A stretch of DNA of 64,000 nucleotides from Hanstruepera flava (GCF_023634025.1 NZ_JALJCW010000001.1:1521467-1585466); one strand, 5' to 3'; positions 53,300 to 62,603 are shown, numbered from the stretch's first letter. Translations and numbers: made by a program. The notes: generated by a model from the letters alone, not told the origin.

Positions 53300-53995
53300 T
53301 TAATCTTCTTTTGGTTTGGGCTTTTGGTTTAAAATAGCGTTTTTGCTTAATCGTGCTAAATTAAAGTTAGGTGCCAATTTTATAGCTTCTTCTAAAATGG
53401 AAGCAGCAGCGTCAATATTGGCAGTTTTATCTTGGTTAAACGTAATTAAACCTTGTAAATACATAAAAGCGGCTTTCAAAGGTACTTGATAGGGTTGTTG
53501 CGATTCGTAAAAGGTTTTGCCCATTTTGTCAGTAGAATTTTCAGCACCATAATCGGCATAGGTTTTTGCCTTTTCCAATTGATTGGTCTGTAAATACGAT
53601 TCTGCCAATTCATAAGCCACAGAAACATTAGGATTTCTGTTAAACAGTTTTTCAAAAAACACCAAAGCACGTTCGGTTTCATTTAGGGCTTTTAACGATA
53701 CGGCTTTTACCTCGATAGCTATTTCAGAATCGGCTGCATTGTTTTCTATACCTACGGTGTTTAAGGCTTGCACATGCATGCCTTCGCTCATGTAAATTAA
53801 TGCCAAAGTATCTTTTCTGGCTTGATTGGGTTCCAAAACTGCTAAATGGGTTAGGCCATTTATTACGCCTTGCACATCACCTTGTTGCTTCATTTGTTTA
53901 TAATAAGCTTCGTAGTGTTTCAGCAATTCCTGATTGGTTTGTCCTACGGTATTAGCTGTTATAAAAAGTAAAAGAATGACTACTAGTTTCTTCAT
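53300..53995 (-). CDS. Secreted TPR-repeat protein
   Basis: MKKLVVILLLFITANTVGQ is the signal peptide, so I use the ATG at 53995. The rest consists of tetratricopeptide-like helix pairs (VSVAYELAESYLQTNQLEKAKTYAD, LVFFEKLFNRNPN). These are protein-interaction scaffolds; no enzymatic function. It lies 72 bases after the M28 peptidase gene and may be co-transcribed with it. Confidence 0.72.
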   Translation of the reverse strand: MKKLVVILLLFITANTVGQTNQELLKHYEAYYKQMKQQGDVQGVINGLTHLAVLEPNQARKDTLALIYMSEGMHVQALNTVGIENNAADSEIAIEVKAVSLKALNETERALVFFEKLFNRNPNVSVAYELAESYLQTNQLEKAKTYADYGAENSTDKMGKTFYESQQPYQVPLKAAFMYLQGLITFNQDKTANIDAAASILEEAIKLAPNFNLARLSKNAILNQKPKPKED

Positions 53996-54066
53996 GAGGT
54001 ATCTGTTTTTTAATCTTGCCCCAAAACTATAAAAAATAGCCAATCAATCTCTTAAAACCGGGTTAA

Positions 54067-56367
54067 TTATTTAATGGTCAATTGTTTTTTGACAACAACG
54101 GCATCGTTTAGTACAAAAGGTTTTGGAATCATATTAGGCTTTCTCTTTGAAACTCTAAAATTTCGATCTTCCAGCAAATTAAAAGTAGCTTCGTAAATCG
54201 TGAAACGAGTCTGCTGATTTTTGGGTACAACAAAATACATCTCAAGCGGTTCATTATCTGAAACGTAATAACTAAAGAGCCTATTTTGCCATCGTTTTTC
54301 AAAAACATAATCAGAATTATTTTCCCGTTTTGCAGACACACCATTAACTGTAAATCGTTTAAACATATTGGTTGAATCTGAAAATACTTCAAAACGTTCT
54401 GCTTGACGATTAGATTTTATTTGAACGGCAACTTCACGATTGTCTCCAATAACCGTGTCTTGCAAAATAGTGATGGAAGGTTCTGGAAGAGATTTTAATT
54501 CGGCTTTGTTGGTAAATGTAAAACCAGTTTTATATTTACTGCCAATTGTGTTTTCTTGTAATTCTGAAGCCGGTTCAGGACTATCGGTTAGATGTATCTT
54601 CGTCCAATCGTCTAACACATTATCATAGGTTGCCCAAACAGCAGTTTTATCATCACTATTGAGTACGTATAGCAAACTGTTAGGTTTGGGTCTGTCTTCT
54701 GAAAAAGAAGCTCGACCATGCGATACAGCCAAACAGGCAATAGTTAGGCTTAAAAACAGATAGGCTAACCTATTTTTCTTTGGGAAAGACCCAAAAACAC
54801 TTATTGACAACCCAAAAATCAGCACAACTAAAATACAGGATACAAATAAAATTTTAAGGCCTAATCCTACCGGAAACATTTTAACCAAAGGAGCCATAAT
54901 AGTAATTACAGGTAGGCTTAAAAACACCAATACATATATATTGGGTTCTTTTTGCCTAATTAAAACAAGCAGGCTTAATAAGCCAAATAAAACTGGAATG
55001 ATAAAAAAGCTAGCACCTTTTAACGCAAAAGCGACTATACCGCATATTACTATCCAGAAAGCAAGAGGTGCAATTAATAAACTGGCTGTGTTTTCTGAAG
55101 CATAAAACTTATGGTAAACCATAAAACATATGGCCAATGCCAAACATGTAAATGCAGCAATATAGGTGTGGCCGTTATAGGTAAACCCATGAAGCATATC
55201 TTGGTATTGTGGGTAAAGTTTTAAAAGTAATTTCCATAATACAAACCCACTAGCAGCAGAAAGAATTAAGGCAGTAAAAAAGGCAATAAACCCTTTGCCA
55301 ATTTGGTTTAATGACAAGCTTTCTTTTTTGAGTCCGTAAACTAATAGGCCAACAAATAGTACAATAGACAAAATAAGCATGGGCATAATCCATGAAAATG
55401 GATAGATTACTGTTTTAAACAGAGGCACGTTAAAATAGATATAATCTTCGTTGTTTTTTATATTGGTTAAGTCGGCATCAGCAAAATAATATAGTAAAGG
55501 CATCAAGTAACTACCTTGATGTTCCAATGTGTTCCTATCCAGTCTTTCATAGGTGTCTAAAGCCGTATGGTAGTCAAAATGATCATCTATAAAAGCAAAA
55601 TTAAAACCGTCAATATCCCCATCTTCACGAAACCGTGTTAAATCGGTGTCGTTTGGTAGCATTTTGTAAATACTATATGCCAACGAATTAGCCACAGGAT
55701 ATTCAGGATGGGCTTCAACAAAATGTTTCATGAGACTAGCATTACCTTGATTGGTTTCAATAAGCATATAGCTTGGGCCACCACTTCCACGAGCTTCAAA
55801 ATTTAGAACGAGCCCAACATCTTTTGCCCAGGGATGTTGATTTACAAAAATATCAGCACCATTTAATCCTAACTCTTCAGCATCACTAAATAAAATAATA
55901 ATATCGTTTTTTGGAGTTTTGTTTTCAGCCAAAAAAGCACGAACACCTTCTAAAATGGTAACAATACCTGAACCTGCATCACTGGCTCCAAAAGAAGAGT
56001 GTGGGTTACTGTCATAATGTGATAATAAGAGTAGGGCTTTTTCGGAATCATTTCCTTTAATACGCGCTAAAATATTTTTTGCTTTTGATAGATTTCCCCA
56101 AGGTCCCATGGAATACCCTTCTTTCACTTGTGTTTTTAAACCCAATTTTTCCAATTCTGAAATGAGGTAATTTCTAACTTCACTGTGATTGGCGTTACCA
56201 ACATAATGAGGTTGCTTTGAAATTGCTTTTAAATGTACCAAAGCGCGGTGTGTAGAAAATTTTGAGTCTGGTGTGTCAATATCTGAAATGGTATTTGGGA
56301 GTAATACCGAAAAACTCCAGTATACGGCTAGAGCAATTAACAAAAAAGCTATAATTCGTTTAGACAT
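54067..56367 (-). CDS. M28 family membrane peptidase
   Basis: This 766-residue protein has an N-terminal membrane anchor, an M28 zinc aminopeptidase domain (LLLLSHYDSNPHSS, GASDAGSG, FSDAEELGLNGA, metal and catalytic acid in order), then about nine membrane helices (330-560) and a periplasmic C-terminal domain. This ER-type M28 layout is found widely in Bacteroidetes. It removes N-terminal residues from peptides outside the cytoplasm. Confidence 0.88.
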   Translation of the reverse strand: MSKRIIAFLLIALAVYWSFSVLLPNTISDIDTPDSKFSTHRALVHLKAISKQPHYVGNANHSEVRNYLISELEKLGLKTQVKEGYSMGPWGNLSKAKNILARIKGNDSEKALLLLSHYDSNPHSSFGASDAGSGIVTILEGVRAFLAENKTPKNDIIILFSDAEELGLNGADIFVNQHPWAKDVGLVLNFEARGSGGPSYMLIETNQGNASLMKHFVEAHPEYPVANSLAYSIYKMLPNDTDLTRFREDGDIDGFNFAFIDDHFDYHTALDTYERLDRNTLEHQGSYLMPLLYYFADADLTNIKNNEDYIYFNVPLFKTVIYPFSWIMPMLILSIVLFVGLLVYGLKKESLSLNQIGKGFIAFFTALILSAASGFVLWKLLLKLYPQYQDMLHGFTYNGHTYIAAFTCLALAICFMVYHKFYASENTASLLIAPLAFWIVICGIVAFALKGASFFIIPVLFGLLSLLVLIRQKEPNIYVLVFLSLPVITIMAPLVKMFPVGLGLKILFVSCILVVLIFGLSISVFGSFPKKNRLAYLFLSLTIACLAVSHGRASFSEDRPKPNSLLYVLNSDDKTAVWATYDNVLDDWTKIHLTDSPEPASELQENTIGSKYKTGFTFTNKAELKSLPEPSITILQDTVIGDNREVAVQIKSNRQAERFEVFSDSTNMFKRFTVNGVSAKRENNSDYVFEKRWQNRLFSYYVSDNEPLEMYFVVPKNQQTRFTIYEATFNLLEDRNFRVSKRKPNMIPKPFVLNDAVVVKKQLTIK

Positions 56368-56488
56368 GTTATTAGCGCATTAGTTTGATATAAAAGTAAA
56401 CAATTTTAACATGGCTTGTTGTGTTGAAAACTTGCAATAGGAAAACAGTCTAAAAATTGGTATATTGACTACAAGTAAATTTAAGATT

Positions 56489-56956
56489 ATGGGTATAAAA
56501 AGTTTTCAAGGAGCAAGAAAGCAACAAAATAATGATACTATAGAGAAACCATTACGAGTTTGCGATTATATGACACGCGATTTAATAACTTTTAAAGCAG
56601 AACAATCTGTAGAAGAGGTTATTGATATACTTATTAAGAACAAAATTTCTGGTGGACCAGTTGTTAATGAAAAGAATGAGCTGATAGGAATAATTTCAGA
56701 GGGTGATTGTTTAAAACAAATTAGTGATAGCCGTTATTACAACATGCCAATGGAAAGTGACAATGTTGAAAAACGAATGATTAAGGATGTAGAAACCATT
56801 GATGGTAACATGAATGTTTTTGATGCTGCCAAAAAATTTTTAGACTCTAAAAGACGCCGTTTCCCAATTGTTGAAGAAGGTAAATTGGTTGGGCAGATTA
56901 GCCAAAAAGATATTTTAAAAGCAGCTTTAGAACTTAAAGGTCAAAACTGGAAATAG
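56489..56956 (+). CDS. CBS-domain protein
   Basis: A 155-residue protein made of two CBS motifs (MTRDLITFKAEQSVEEVIDIL, DVETIDGNMNVFDAAKKF) that together form an adenine-nucleotide-sensing Bateman module. No catalytic domain attached. The ATG at 56489 is chosen; a TTG eight codons earlier is weaker. It converges with the zinc-ribbon gene, ending 7 bases from it. Confidence 0.88.
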   Translation: MGIKSFQGARKQQNNDTIEKPLRVCDYMTRDLITFKAEQSVEEVIDILIKNKISGGPVVNEKNELIGIISEGDCLKQISDSRYYNMPMESDNVEKRMIKDVETIDGNMNVFDAAKKFLDSKRRRFPIVEEGKLVGQISQKDILKAALELKGQNWK

Positions 56957-56963
56957 TAGCTTA

Positions 56964-57311
56964 TTACTCGCGTTTTACTAAAGCATAAAAATCATTTTCT
57001 AAAGGTAAATAACCTTGATCGTACACAAAGTAATAAACGGTTCCAGCTTTTGTGGTATATATGCTTGTTATATAATTAAAGTCAAATCCTTTTTCAATAA
57101 GTTTAGCTCTTGACGTTTTTGTTTTTTTATCTGGATTAAGCTCTTCAAGAATACGATAGTTTTTACGAAGCCAATTGTTGGTGTTTCTAATCAGGTTTTT
57201 ACTATCCTTATTTATACGGTTATTATAGGTATTGCGACAACCATCACTGCAGAATTTTTTGTCAATTCGTCCTACAATTTTTTCACCACATTCAAGACAT
57301 TGTTTTTGCAT
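56964..57311 (-). CDS. Small zinc-ribbon protein (DUF2116-like)
   Basis: This 115-residue protein has an N-terminal zinc ribbon, CLECGEKI...KKFCSDGC (CxxC...CxxxC), followed by a basic helical region and a C-terminal beta-rich segment (TKAGTVYYFVYDQGYLPLE). Homologues are common in Flavobacteria and of unknown function. It is 2 bases after the DinB gene. Confidence 0.75.
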   Translation of the reverse strand: MQKQCLECGEKIVGRIDKKFCSDGCRNTYNNRINKDSKNLIRNTNNWLRKNYRILEELNPDKKTKTSRAKLIEKGFDFNYITSIYTTKAGTVYYFVYDQGYLPLENDFYALVKRE

Positions 57312-57313
57312 AA

Positions 57314-57838
57314 TTAGTTATTTAAGATGGAGATATATTGTATCCAAGGGCCAACATTATTTTTGTACTGTTTAGCCATTACGCGAGATATTTGGGTTAT
57401 GTGACCTAAATCGTGAGTTACCCAAGTTGCAATTAATTGCTCAAGAGTCACTTGACCTAATTCGGGATGCTGCCCTTTTAAACACAACTGGTCGTTAGAA
57501 ATGTTTAATGTTTTTAAATAGGTTAAATTTTGGTATCGTAACATTTCAAATTCACCTAACAAAGTATGTAAGGGTTTATTTTTAGAATCCTCAAATTGTG
57601 CAAACCTGTCGAAGGGTTCAAACATTTTATTTTCAGATATGTTTAGAATAGTTTTTATTCTAGGGACCCAATCGGTTTTTTCGCCATGAATCAAATGACC
57701 AACAACATCAAATGGACTCCAAGTATTTTCGCCTTCATTACTGTAAATCCAATCATCAGATAGTCCTATTAGTAACATATGCAATGCTTTGGGTGTTCGC
57801 TCTAAAACTTCTATCGATTTTTCTAAATTAAAAGTCAT
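57314..57838 (-). CDS. DinB-superfamily metal-binding protein
   Basis: This 174-residue four-helix bundle has the three-His metal site pattern: WSPFDVVGHLIHGE (His), and WVTHDLGHITQI (HxxxH). It resembles YfiT/DinB-type proteins, some of which transfer thiols or hydrolyse small substrates. Function cannot be defined further. It lies between the serine hydrolase (4 bases) and zinc-ribbon genes, forming a three-gene unit. Confidence 0.85.
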   Translation of the reverse strand: MTFNLEKSIEVLERTPKALHMLLIGLSDDWIYSNEGENTWSPFDVVGHLIHGEKTDWVPRIKTILNISENKMFEPFDRFAQFEDSKNKPLHTLLGEFEMLRYQNLTYLKTLNISNDQLCLKGQHPELGQVTLEQLIATWVTHDLGHITQISRVMAKQYKNNVGPWIQYISILNN

Positions 57839-57842
57839 TTTA

Positions 57843-58985
57843 TCACTCTGAAGTGCTTATCGAAACTAAAGTATCCATTAACGTATTCATATTCAAAACA
57901 CCTACTGCGTAATCGCAATTAATATTCAAGGCAGCAGCTATACCCAATTTAGGGTAGTAAATAAAAAGCGCATTAAAGCCTGGCATAAAACCACTATGTC
58001 CAAAGGCTTCGCCATGTTTTGTTTTGTAAATAAAACTTCCCATGCCATAAGAACTGGTGCCTTCTATATTTTTGCCGTTTGGGTTTGGTGTTGTAATGCT
58101 TTTTAAACTGGTTTTAGAAACCAGCTTGCCTTCGTAATAATCTTTTGCCCATTTGGCTAAATCTTCAGTAGTTGAAGCCATACCACCACCTGTCCATTCC
58201 AACTGTGGATTCATGTAATAGGTTTTATCTTTTACCGTTTTTGGTGGCACATGAAAACTAGGTGGTAATTTAGAATACCCTTGTGCTAAATTTTCAATAT
58301 ACCTTTGGTTTGACGGATAAGTGTGTGTTAATTGCAAAGGTTTTAAAATAACATCTTGTACTAAATCGTAATAAGTGTTGCCGGTAACATGTTCTATTAA
58401 CATTCCCAACAGAATGTAATTGGTGTCTGAATACGCCCAACCTTTTCCAGCGTCATGAACAGGTTGATCCTTAAAAATAACTTTTAAACGCTCTTCATAT
58501 GTCCAAACCTTATTGGGGTCTTCATGTAAAGCATTCCAAATTTCGGGCTTTAACACGTAGCGTGGCAAGCCACTGGTGTGTTGTAATAACATTTCAACCG
58601 TAATGTCGTTTATGTTTGGTAGTTCTGATAACCATTTGGTACCCGGAAAGTAATCTATATATTTTTTAAATAAATCAATTTTACCAGATTCCACCAATCT
58701 AAATACTAAAGTGGCCGCATAGGTTTTACCAATACTGCCTGATAAAAAAGTTTTTTGTGAAGTAAGCTCTGTTTGGGTTTCAACATCAGAAAAACCAGCA
58801 GTATAGTTTTTGATGTTGCCATCACTATCAATAATTGAAAAGCTTATGCCAGGAATTTGCCCATTTTTTACCGTAGCATTTAATAGTGTTTTTACAGAGT
58901 CGTTTAGTACAACTTTTTCAGTGATTTGCGAGTATCCAAACGAAATACTTACAAAAAGGAGTACTATTAAAAGATGGTTTTTCAT
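57843..58985 (-). CDS. Secreted serine hydrolase of the class C beta-lactamase family
   Basis: This 380-residue protein has a signal peptide (MKNHLLIVLLFVSISFGYSQ), catalytic SxxK in SGSIGKT (Ser 84, Lys 87), YSDTNY in place of YxN, and HSGFMPG as the third motif. Such enzymes are D-aminopeptidases, esterases or penicillin-binding-like hydrolases. It heads a minus-strand unit with DinB and zinc-ribbon genes. A 9-bp inverted repeat lies just upstream (58999-59020). Confidence 0.88.
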   Translation of the reverse strand: MKNHLLIVLLFVSISFGYSQITEKVVLNDSVKTLLNATVKNGQIPGISFSIIDSDGNIKNYTAGFSDVETQTELTSQKTFLSGSIGKTYAATLVFRLVESGKIDLFKKYIDYFPGTKWLSELPNINDITVEMLLQHTSGLPRYVLKPEIWNALHEDPNKVWTYEERLKVIFKDQPVHDAGKGWAYSDTNYILLGMLIEHVTGNTYYDLVQDVILKPLQLTHTYPSNQRYIENLAQGYSKLPPSFHVPPKTVKDKTYYMNPQLEWTGGGMASTTEDLAKWAKDYYEGKLVSKTSLKSITTPNPNGKNIEGTSSYGMGSFIYKTKHGEAFGHSGFMPGFNALFIYYPKLGIAAALNINCDYAVGVLNMNTLMDTLVSISTSE

Positions 58986-58998
58986 TTTTTATACGTTT

Positions 58999-59020
58999 AG
59001 ATGCCTAAATATAGGCATCT
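58999..59020. promoter_or_regulatory. 9-bp perfect inverted repeat, operator-like
   Basis: AGATGCCTA and TAGGCATCT flank AATA in the gap between the divergent serine hydrolase and small membrane protein genes. There is no T run, so it is not a terminator; a dimeric regulator binding site is plausible. Confidence 0.5.
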
Positions 59021-59075
59021 ATATACAATTTACCACAAAAATTAAAAATCATAAATTTATACCATAAGTAACGCA

Positions 59076-59219
59076 ATGAAGCAACTCGGTAAAAAACTGA
59101 TAGATATTTTCTTTTGGCTACTCAAATGGTTTGTAATAGCACTTATAGTTATTGCTATTGCGTATTTTCTATATATGTCTTGGAAATATGATTTGTATTT
59201 AAGGGCTTTACGTGACTAA
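59076..59219 (+). CDS. 47-residue single-span membrane protein
   Basis: ATG at 59076, stop at 59217-59219. The product starts MKQLGKKLIDIFFWLLKWF, has one hydrophobic span of about 20 residues (WFVIALIVIAIAYFLYM) with positive residues on the N-terminal side, and ends in KYDLYLRALRD. Small membrane proteins of this type are often missed. No family recognised. Confidence 0.6.
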   Translation: MKQLGKKLIDIFFWLLKWFVIALIVIAIAYFLYMSWKYDLYLRALRD

Positions 59220-59293
59220 TAGATTAAGAGAAATGCTTTTAATCCATAAGATGCTTTTAGTTTTTTAGTAAAAACCAAAGCCTGTATATAATG

Positions 59294-59359
59294 CAAATAC
59301 GGTCTCGACTATGATTTCGTTGCGTGAAAAACCGAAGCGATGAATTATAGTTATTGTTG
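59294..59359. repeat. Imperfect inverted repeat, recombination-site-like
   Basis: ACTATGATTTCGTT (59308-59321) pairs with AGCG plus GAATTATAGT (59336-59351) apart from a 2-base bulge. An outer CAAATA pairs with TAT...TTG (59352-59359). The structure abuts the 3' end of the gene at 59370 and resembles an attC-like or interspersed repeat hairpin. It is not followed by a T run at the stem base. Confidence 0.45.
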
Positions 59360-59369
59360 TAAGTGTTTT

Positions 59370-60269
59370 TTATTCGATTTCAATTTGTTCATTTATCTTT
59401 TCTGCAATATTTGAATTCAATTCTAATTTTGACTTAATCTTAATATCTGTATAAGAAACAAATACATATTCACTTCCGTATGTTTCGTATTGCTCAATTT
59501 TAGATATTATTCCATTTTTGTCGTAGAAAATCTTCACTTTCTCTTCAAGTCCACTTTTTGAGATATATTTTTCTTGTGTTTCAATTAGCTGTCCATTTTC
59601 ATTAAAAGTCTGGATTTCTTTTTTAGAGTAATCTTTTCCGTCATTATAATGGGTTTGGAAAATTCCGATTCGTTGATTGTCAGAATATGTATAGTTCCAT
59701 TCCCACCTTAATTTACTGTCATAAATTTGTTTACAAGAAATTATTCTATTTATTGAGTCAAAATCTCTTTGATAATAATAAGTTGGATTGAAAATTGATT
59801 TGATTTTATTTGAATTTAAATCATATTCATAGGTTGTCTTATGAAAAAGAGAATCTGTTTTATAATAAAACATAGAGTCATCTATTAACTGTCCTTTTTC
59901 ATTATAAATATATTCCGTTTTCCAATAAGGGTAAATATGCTTTTGATAATCAGATTCATATTCAATTGTTTGAGTTAGTTTTTTATTGTCATATTTATAA
60001 ACTTCAATAAAATCGGTTAATCTTATATCAGTATTGTGGTGTTTTCCAAAACCAATTTTTTTCAATAAAATACCGTTTGAATCAAAATACATTTTTGTGT
60101 GAGGTCGGTTTTTTCTATTTGTTTTTTTCTTTGTTGGTTTGCCATATGAATCTGTCTTGAAGTAATGATAAATTAATTGTACTTCAATTTCTCCAACTTT
60201 TTCGGTAAGGTTTTGTCCAAATGAGAATGAGGTAATTATCAAAAAAAAGATAAAGACTGTTTTTTTCAT
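59370..60269 (-). CDS. Secreted repeat protein of unknown function (MORN/YwqK-like)
   Basis: Signal peptide MKKTVFIFFLIITSFSFGQ precedes repeated strand pairs such as KTEYIYNEKGQLIDDSM, IQTFNENGQLIETQEKY and KIFYDKNGIISKIEQY, about 20-25 residues apart. The pattern resembles YD- or MORN-like repeats in YwqK-type proteins. No catalytic motif. The gene has a low-GC, Lys-rich style and a hairpin-like repeat at its 3' end, which may mean it is a mobile cassette. Confidence 0.65.
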   Translation of the reverse strand: MKKTVFIFFLIITSFSFGQNLTEKVGEIEVQLIYHYFKTDSYGKPTKKKTNRKNRPHTKMYFDSNGILLKKIGFGKHHNTDIRLTDFIEVYKYDNKKLTQTIEYESDYQKHIYPYWKTEYIYNEKGQLIDDSMFYYKTDSLFHKTTYEYDLNSNKIKSIFNPTYYYQRDFDSINRIISCKQIYDSKLRWEWNYTYSDNQRIGIFQTHYNDGKDYSKKEIQTFNENGQLIETQEKYISKSGLEEKVKIFYDKNGIISKIEQYETYGSEYVFVSYTDIKIKSKLELNSNIAEKINEQIEIE

Positions 60270-60411
60270 TTACTATAATTCTTTATCAAATCTAATTCAG
60301 GTGTTTTAGCAAAAAAAAATCGGAATGAGTAAATAGTCCATTTGATTGAGTAAACACGTAAAATTGCAGATGTGTTAAATTACCTACAAAAAGTAAATAT
60401 AATAAATTAAT

Positions 60412-60444
60412 CATTTACAAACGACAACAAACATTTACAAACGA
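60412..60444 (+). promoter_or_regulatory. 13-bp direct repeats upstream of ssb
   Basis: CATTTACAAACGA occurs at 60412-60424 and 60432-60444, 20 bases apart start to start, about 110 bases before the SSB start. The two-turn spacing fits an operator on one DNA face. Confidence 0.45.
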
Positions 60445-60552
60445 ATTTAAATAGGTAACAACCGAATAAAACTTGTAAGCTGTCTCATATTTGCAGTGTT
60501 GAATCAATAAAGGTTCAATAGTATTAACTGTTTAACATTAAAATTTAAAATT

Positions 60553-60885
60553 ATGAACGCATTACGAAACAAAGTACAGTTGATTGGTAGATTAGGACAA
60601 GATCCAGAAATTGTAAACTTTCAAGACGGAAACAAAATGGCCAAATTCTCTTTAGCTACAGATGATAGCTATAAGGATAAAAATGGCCAAAAAGTAGAAC
60701 GTGCTTATTGGCACAATATCGTAGTAAAAGGTGGCTTGGTAAAAGTGGTTGAAAACTACGTGACTAAAGGTCAAGAAATTGCCATAGAAGGTAAATTAAC
60801 TAACCGCTCTTGGGAAGATAAGGAAGGTAATAAACGTTATATGACAGAAATAATTTGTAACGAGTTATTGATGTTGAGTAAATAG
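60553..60885 (+). CDS. ssb: Short single-stranded DNA-binding protein
   Basis: This 110-residue OB-fold protein is SSB-like: MNALRNKVQLIGRLGQDPEI, ANY-type WHNIVVKGGLVKVVENYV, and KGQEIAIEGKLTNRSWED. It ends after the OB fold and lacks the acidic C-terminal tail (typically ending in an aromatic residue) that recruits repair proteins. It is probably a secondary SSB rather than the housekeeping one. Confidence 0.9.
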   Translation: MNALRNKVQLIGRLGQDPEIVNFQDGNKMAKFSLATDDSYKDKNGQKVERAYWHNIVVKGGLVKVVENYVTKGQEIAIEGKLTNRSWEDKEGNKRYMTEIICNELLMLSK

Positions 60886-60906
60886 ATTTACTTTAATTCA
60901 GTTATA

Positions 60907-60935
60907 AAAGAGCAGCCAAAAGCTGCTCTTTTTTT
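60907..60935 (+). terminator. Terminator after ssb
   Basis: AAAGAGCAGC (60907-60916) pairs with GCTGCTCTTT (60922-60931) around CAAAA, followed by a T run. It ends just before the second regulator gene. Confidence 0.85.
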
Positions 60936-60942
60936 ATATTTG
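60935..60942 (+). promoter_or_regulatory. Candidate -7 element of the second regulator
   Basis: TATATTTG is an exact TAnnTTTG only 5 bases before the ATG at 60948; the transcript would be essentially leaderless. No -33 TTG at 19 bases. The element overlaps the T run of the ssb terminator. Confidence 0.35.
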
Positions 60943-60947
60943 AAATA

Positions 60948-62603
60948 ATGAAGAAAACTGTTCGTCTATTATTTCTGTTAAATTGTTTGTTGACTTTTGC
61001 CCAAGGTAATCAGATAGATAGTTTGCACACGCTATTGTATAAAGCCAAAAGTTCTGTTGAAAAAGGTCAGCAATCAGCTGAATTAGGTCGCTATTATATA
61101 ATGCAGAATAATTTAGATTCAGCAAAAGTATACTACAATCAAGCTCGAAATATTTTCCAACAAACAGATAGTTTATTTGCATACACGCAAAATACTATGC
61201 GATTGGGCAACATTAATCTTGCGCAGAATAATCACATAGATGCTTTAAAATTATATCAAGAGTGCTTAAAACTTTCGAGAGAAAACGAATTTAAATCTCT
61301 AATTCCTCATTTATATAATAATATTGGATTGGTATATAAACAAATTGAAGATTTTGATGATGCAAAAAATAGCTTTGAAGAGGCTTACAAATTGTTTTTA
61401 GAAAATAACGATGAAGCCAATTCAGTATATCCACTTTATAATGTAGCATTAATTCAAAGTATAGTAGGGAATGATGAAGATGCTATTAATCGCTATTTAA
61501 ATTTAACAACTTATCATTTGAAAACTGAAAACTGGGTTAGTTTAGCTTCTGTTTATAACTCAATTTCTGAAATATACTTAAAAAGCGATGATACGAATAG
61601 GGCTCGTGAATATTTGGAAATGGCCTTAAATGCTATTGAAGATAAAAGTGATTCTTTTAATACAGGACCGTCATCATTTTATGAAGCCTCAATATATACT
61701 AATGCAGCTGAATTATATTTTAAGGAAGGCGAATTAAATTTAGCTAAAAAATATGCTTTAAAAGGAATAAAACTCTCTAAAGCTAATTCGTACAAAATAA
61801 ATATTTTCAAGAGTGCTAAAATATTAGCTGAAATTTATGATAAAGCCAAGCAAGTAGATTCTTCATTGGTGTATTATAAAACTTATATAGATTTTAATGA
61901 GCAATATCAAGACGAATACGATGTAAAACAGCTAACCAAGCTTAAAATGCAAAATGAATTCGATGAGATTCTAAAGCAGAATGAAATTGAACGCATTTAT
62001 AAAGAAGCAGAATACAAGAACCGAGAGTTGCGATATATTGCAGTTGCAGGATTTGCCGTTTTACTGGCAGTAATTCTTATACTATTGTATATTAATCAGA
62101 GAAACAGAAATGCCAAACTTAAATTAAAAGAAGAAAATCTATTATTAGAACGAAAAAAATTAAATCAGGATCTTGAATATAAAAAGAAAGAATTAGTTTC
62201 TAATATGATGTATCTCATGGAAAAGAACGAATTCATAACTTCTATTTCCAAAAAACTTATTGAACTAAAACCTGATGCAAAAAAAGATAATAAAGATTTA
62301 ATTCAACAAATTATAAATGAAATAAGACAAAATTCTTCTACAAAAATGTGGGAGGAATTTGAAATTCGATTTAAGGAAGTGCATAAAGATTTTTATAATG
62401 AACTACATAAAAATCACCCAGACCTAACATTGAACGAAGTAAAAATCTGTGCTTTTTTAAGGTTAAATATGTCTACAAAAGAAATATCAGCCATTACACA
62501 TCAATCTGTTAAAAGCATCAATATGGCTCGATTTAGATTACGTAAAAAGCTACATATTGATAGAGATGAAAATCTTATTGCCTATCTAAAAAGTCTAAAA
62601 TAG
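60948..62603 (+). CDS. TPR / single-membrane-span / LuxR-type HTH regulator, second copy
   Basis: This 551-residue protein has the same order as the first regulator: signal peptide (MKKTVRLLFLLNCLLTFAQ), tetratricopeptide repeats to about residue 355, one membrane helix (RYIAVAGFAVLLAVILILLY), a coiled coil, and a C-terminal LuxR-type HTH (TLNEVKICAFLRLNMSTKEI...ARFRLRKKLH). It is a distant paralogue of the 7825-9474 gene. It lies just upstream of a small frame and a repetitive secreted protein, which it probably controls. Confidence 0.86.
   Translation: MKKTVRLLFLLNCLLTFAQGNQIDSLHTLLYKAKSSVEKGQQSAELGRYYIMQNNLDSAKVYYNQARNIFQQTDSLFAYTQNTMRLGNINLAQNNHIDALKLYQECLKLSRENEFKSLIPHLYNNIGLVYKQIEDFDDAKNSFEEAYKLFLENNDEANSVYPLYNVALIQSIVGNDEDAINRYLNLTTYHLKTENWVSLASVYNSISEIYLKSDDTNRAREYLEMALNAIEDKSDSFNTGPSSFYEASIYTNAAELYFKEGELNLAKKYALKGIKLSKANSYKINIFKSAKILAEIYDKAKQVDSSLVYYKTYIDFNEQYQDEYDVKQLTKLKMQNEFDEILKQNEIERIYKEAEYKNRELRYIAVAGFAVLLAVILILLYINQRNRNAKLKLKEENLLLERKKLNQDLEYKKKELVSNMMYLMEKNEFITSISKKLIELKPDAKKDNKDLIQQIINEIRQNSSTKMWEEFEIRFKEVHKDFYNELHKNHPDLTLNEVKICAFLRLNMSTKEISAITHQSVKSINMARFRLRKKLHIDRDENLIAYLKSLK

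Noticed and set aside
60486..60493. CATATTTG as ssb promoter
   Set aside because: It mismatches TAnnTTTG at the first base and the nearest TTG is only 10 bases upstream, so the promoter call is too weak.
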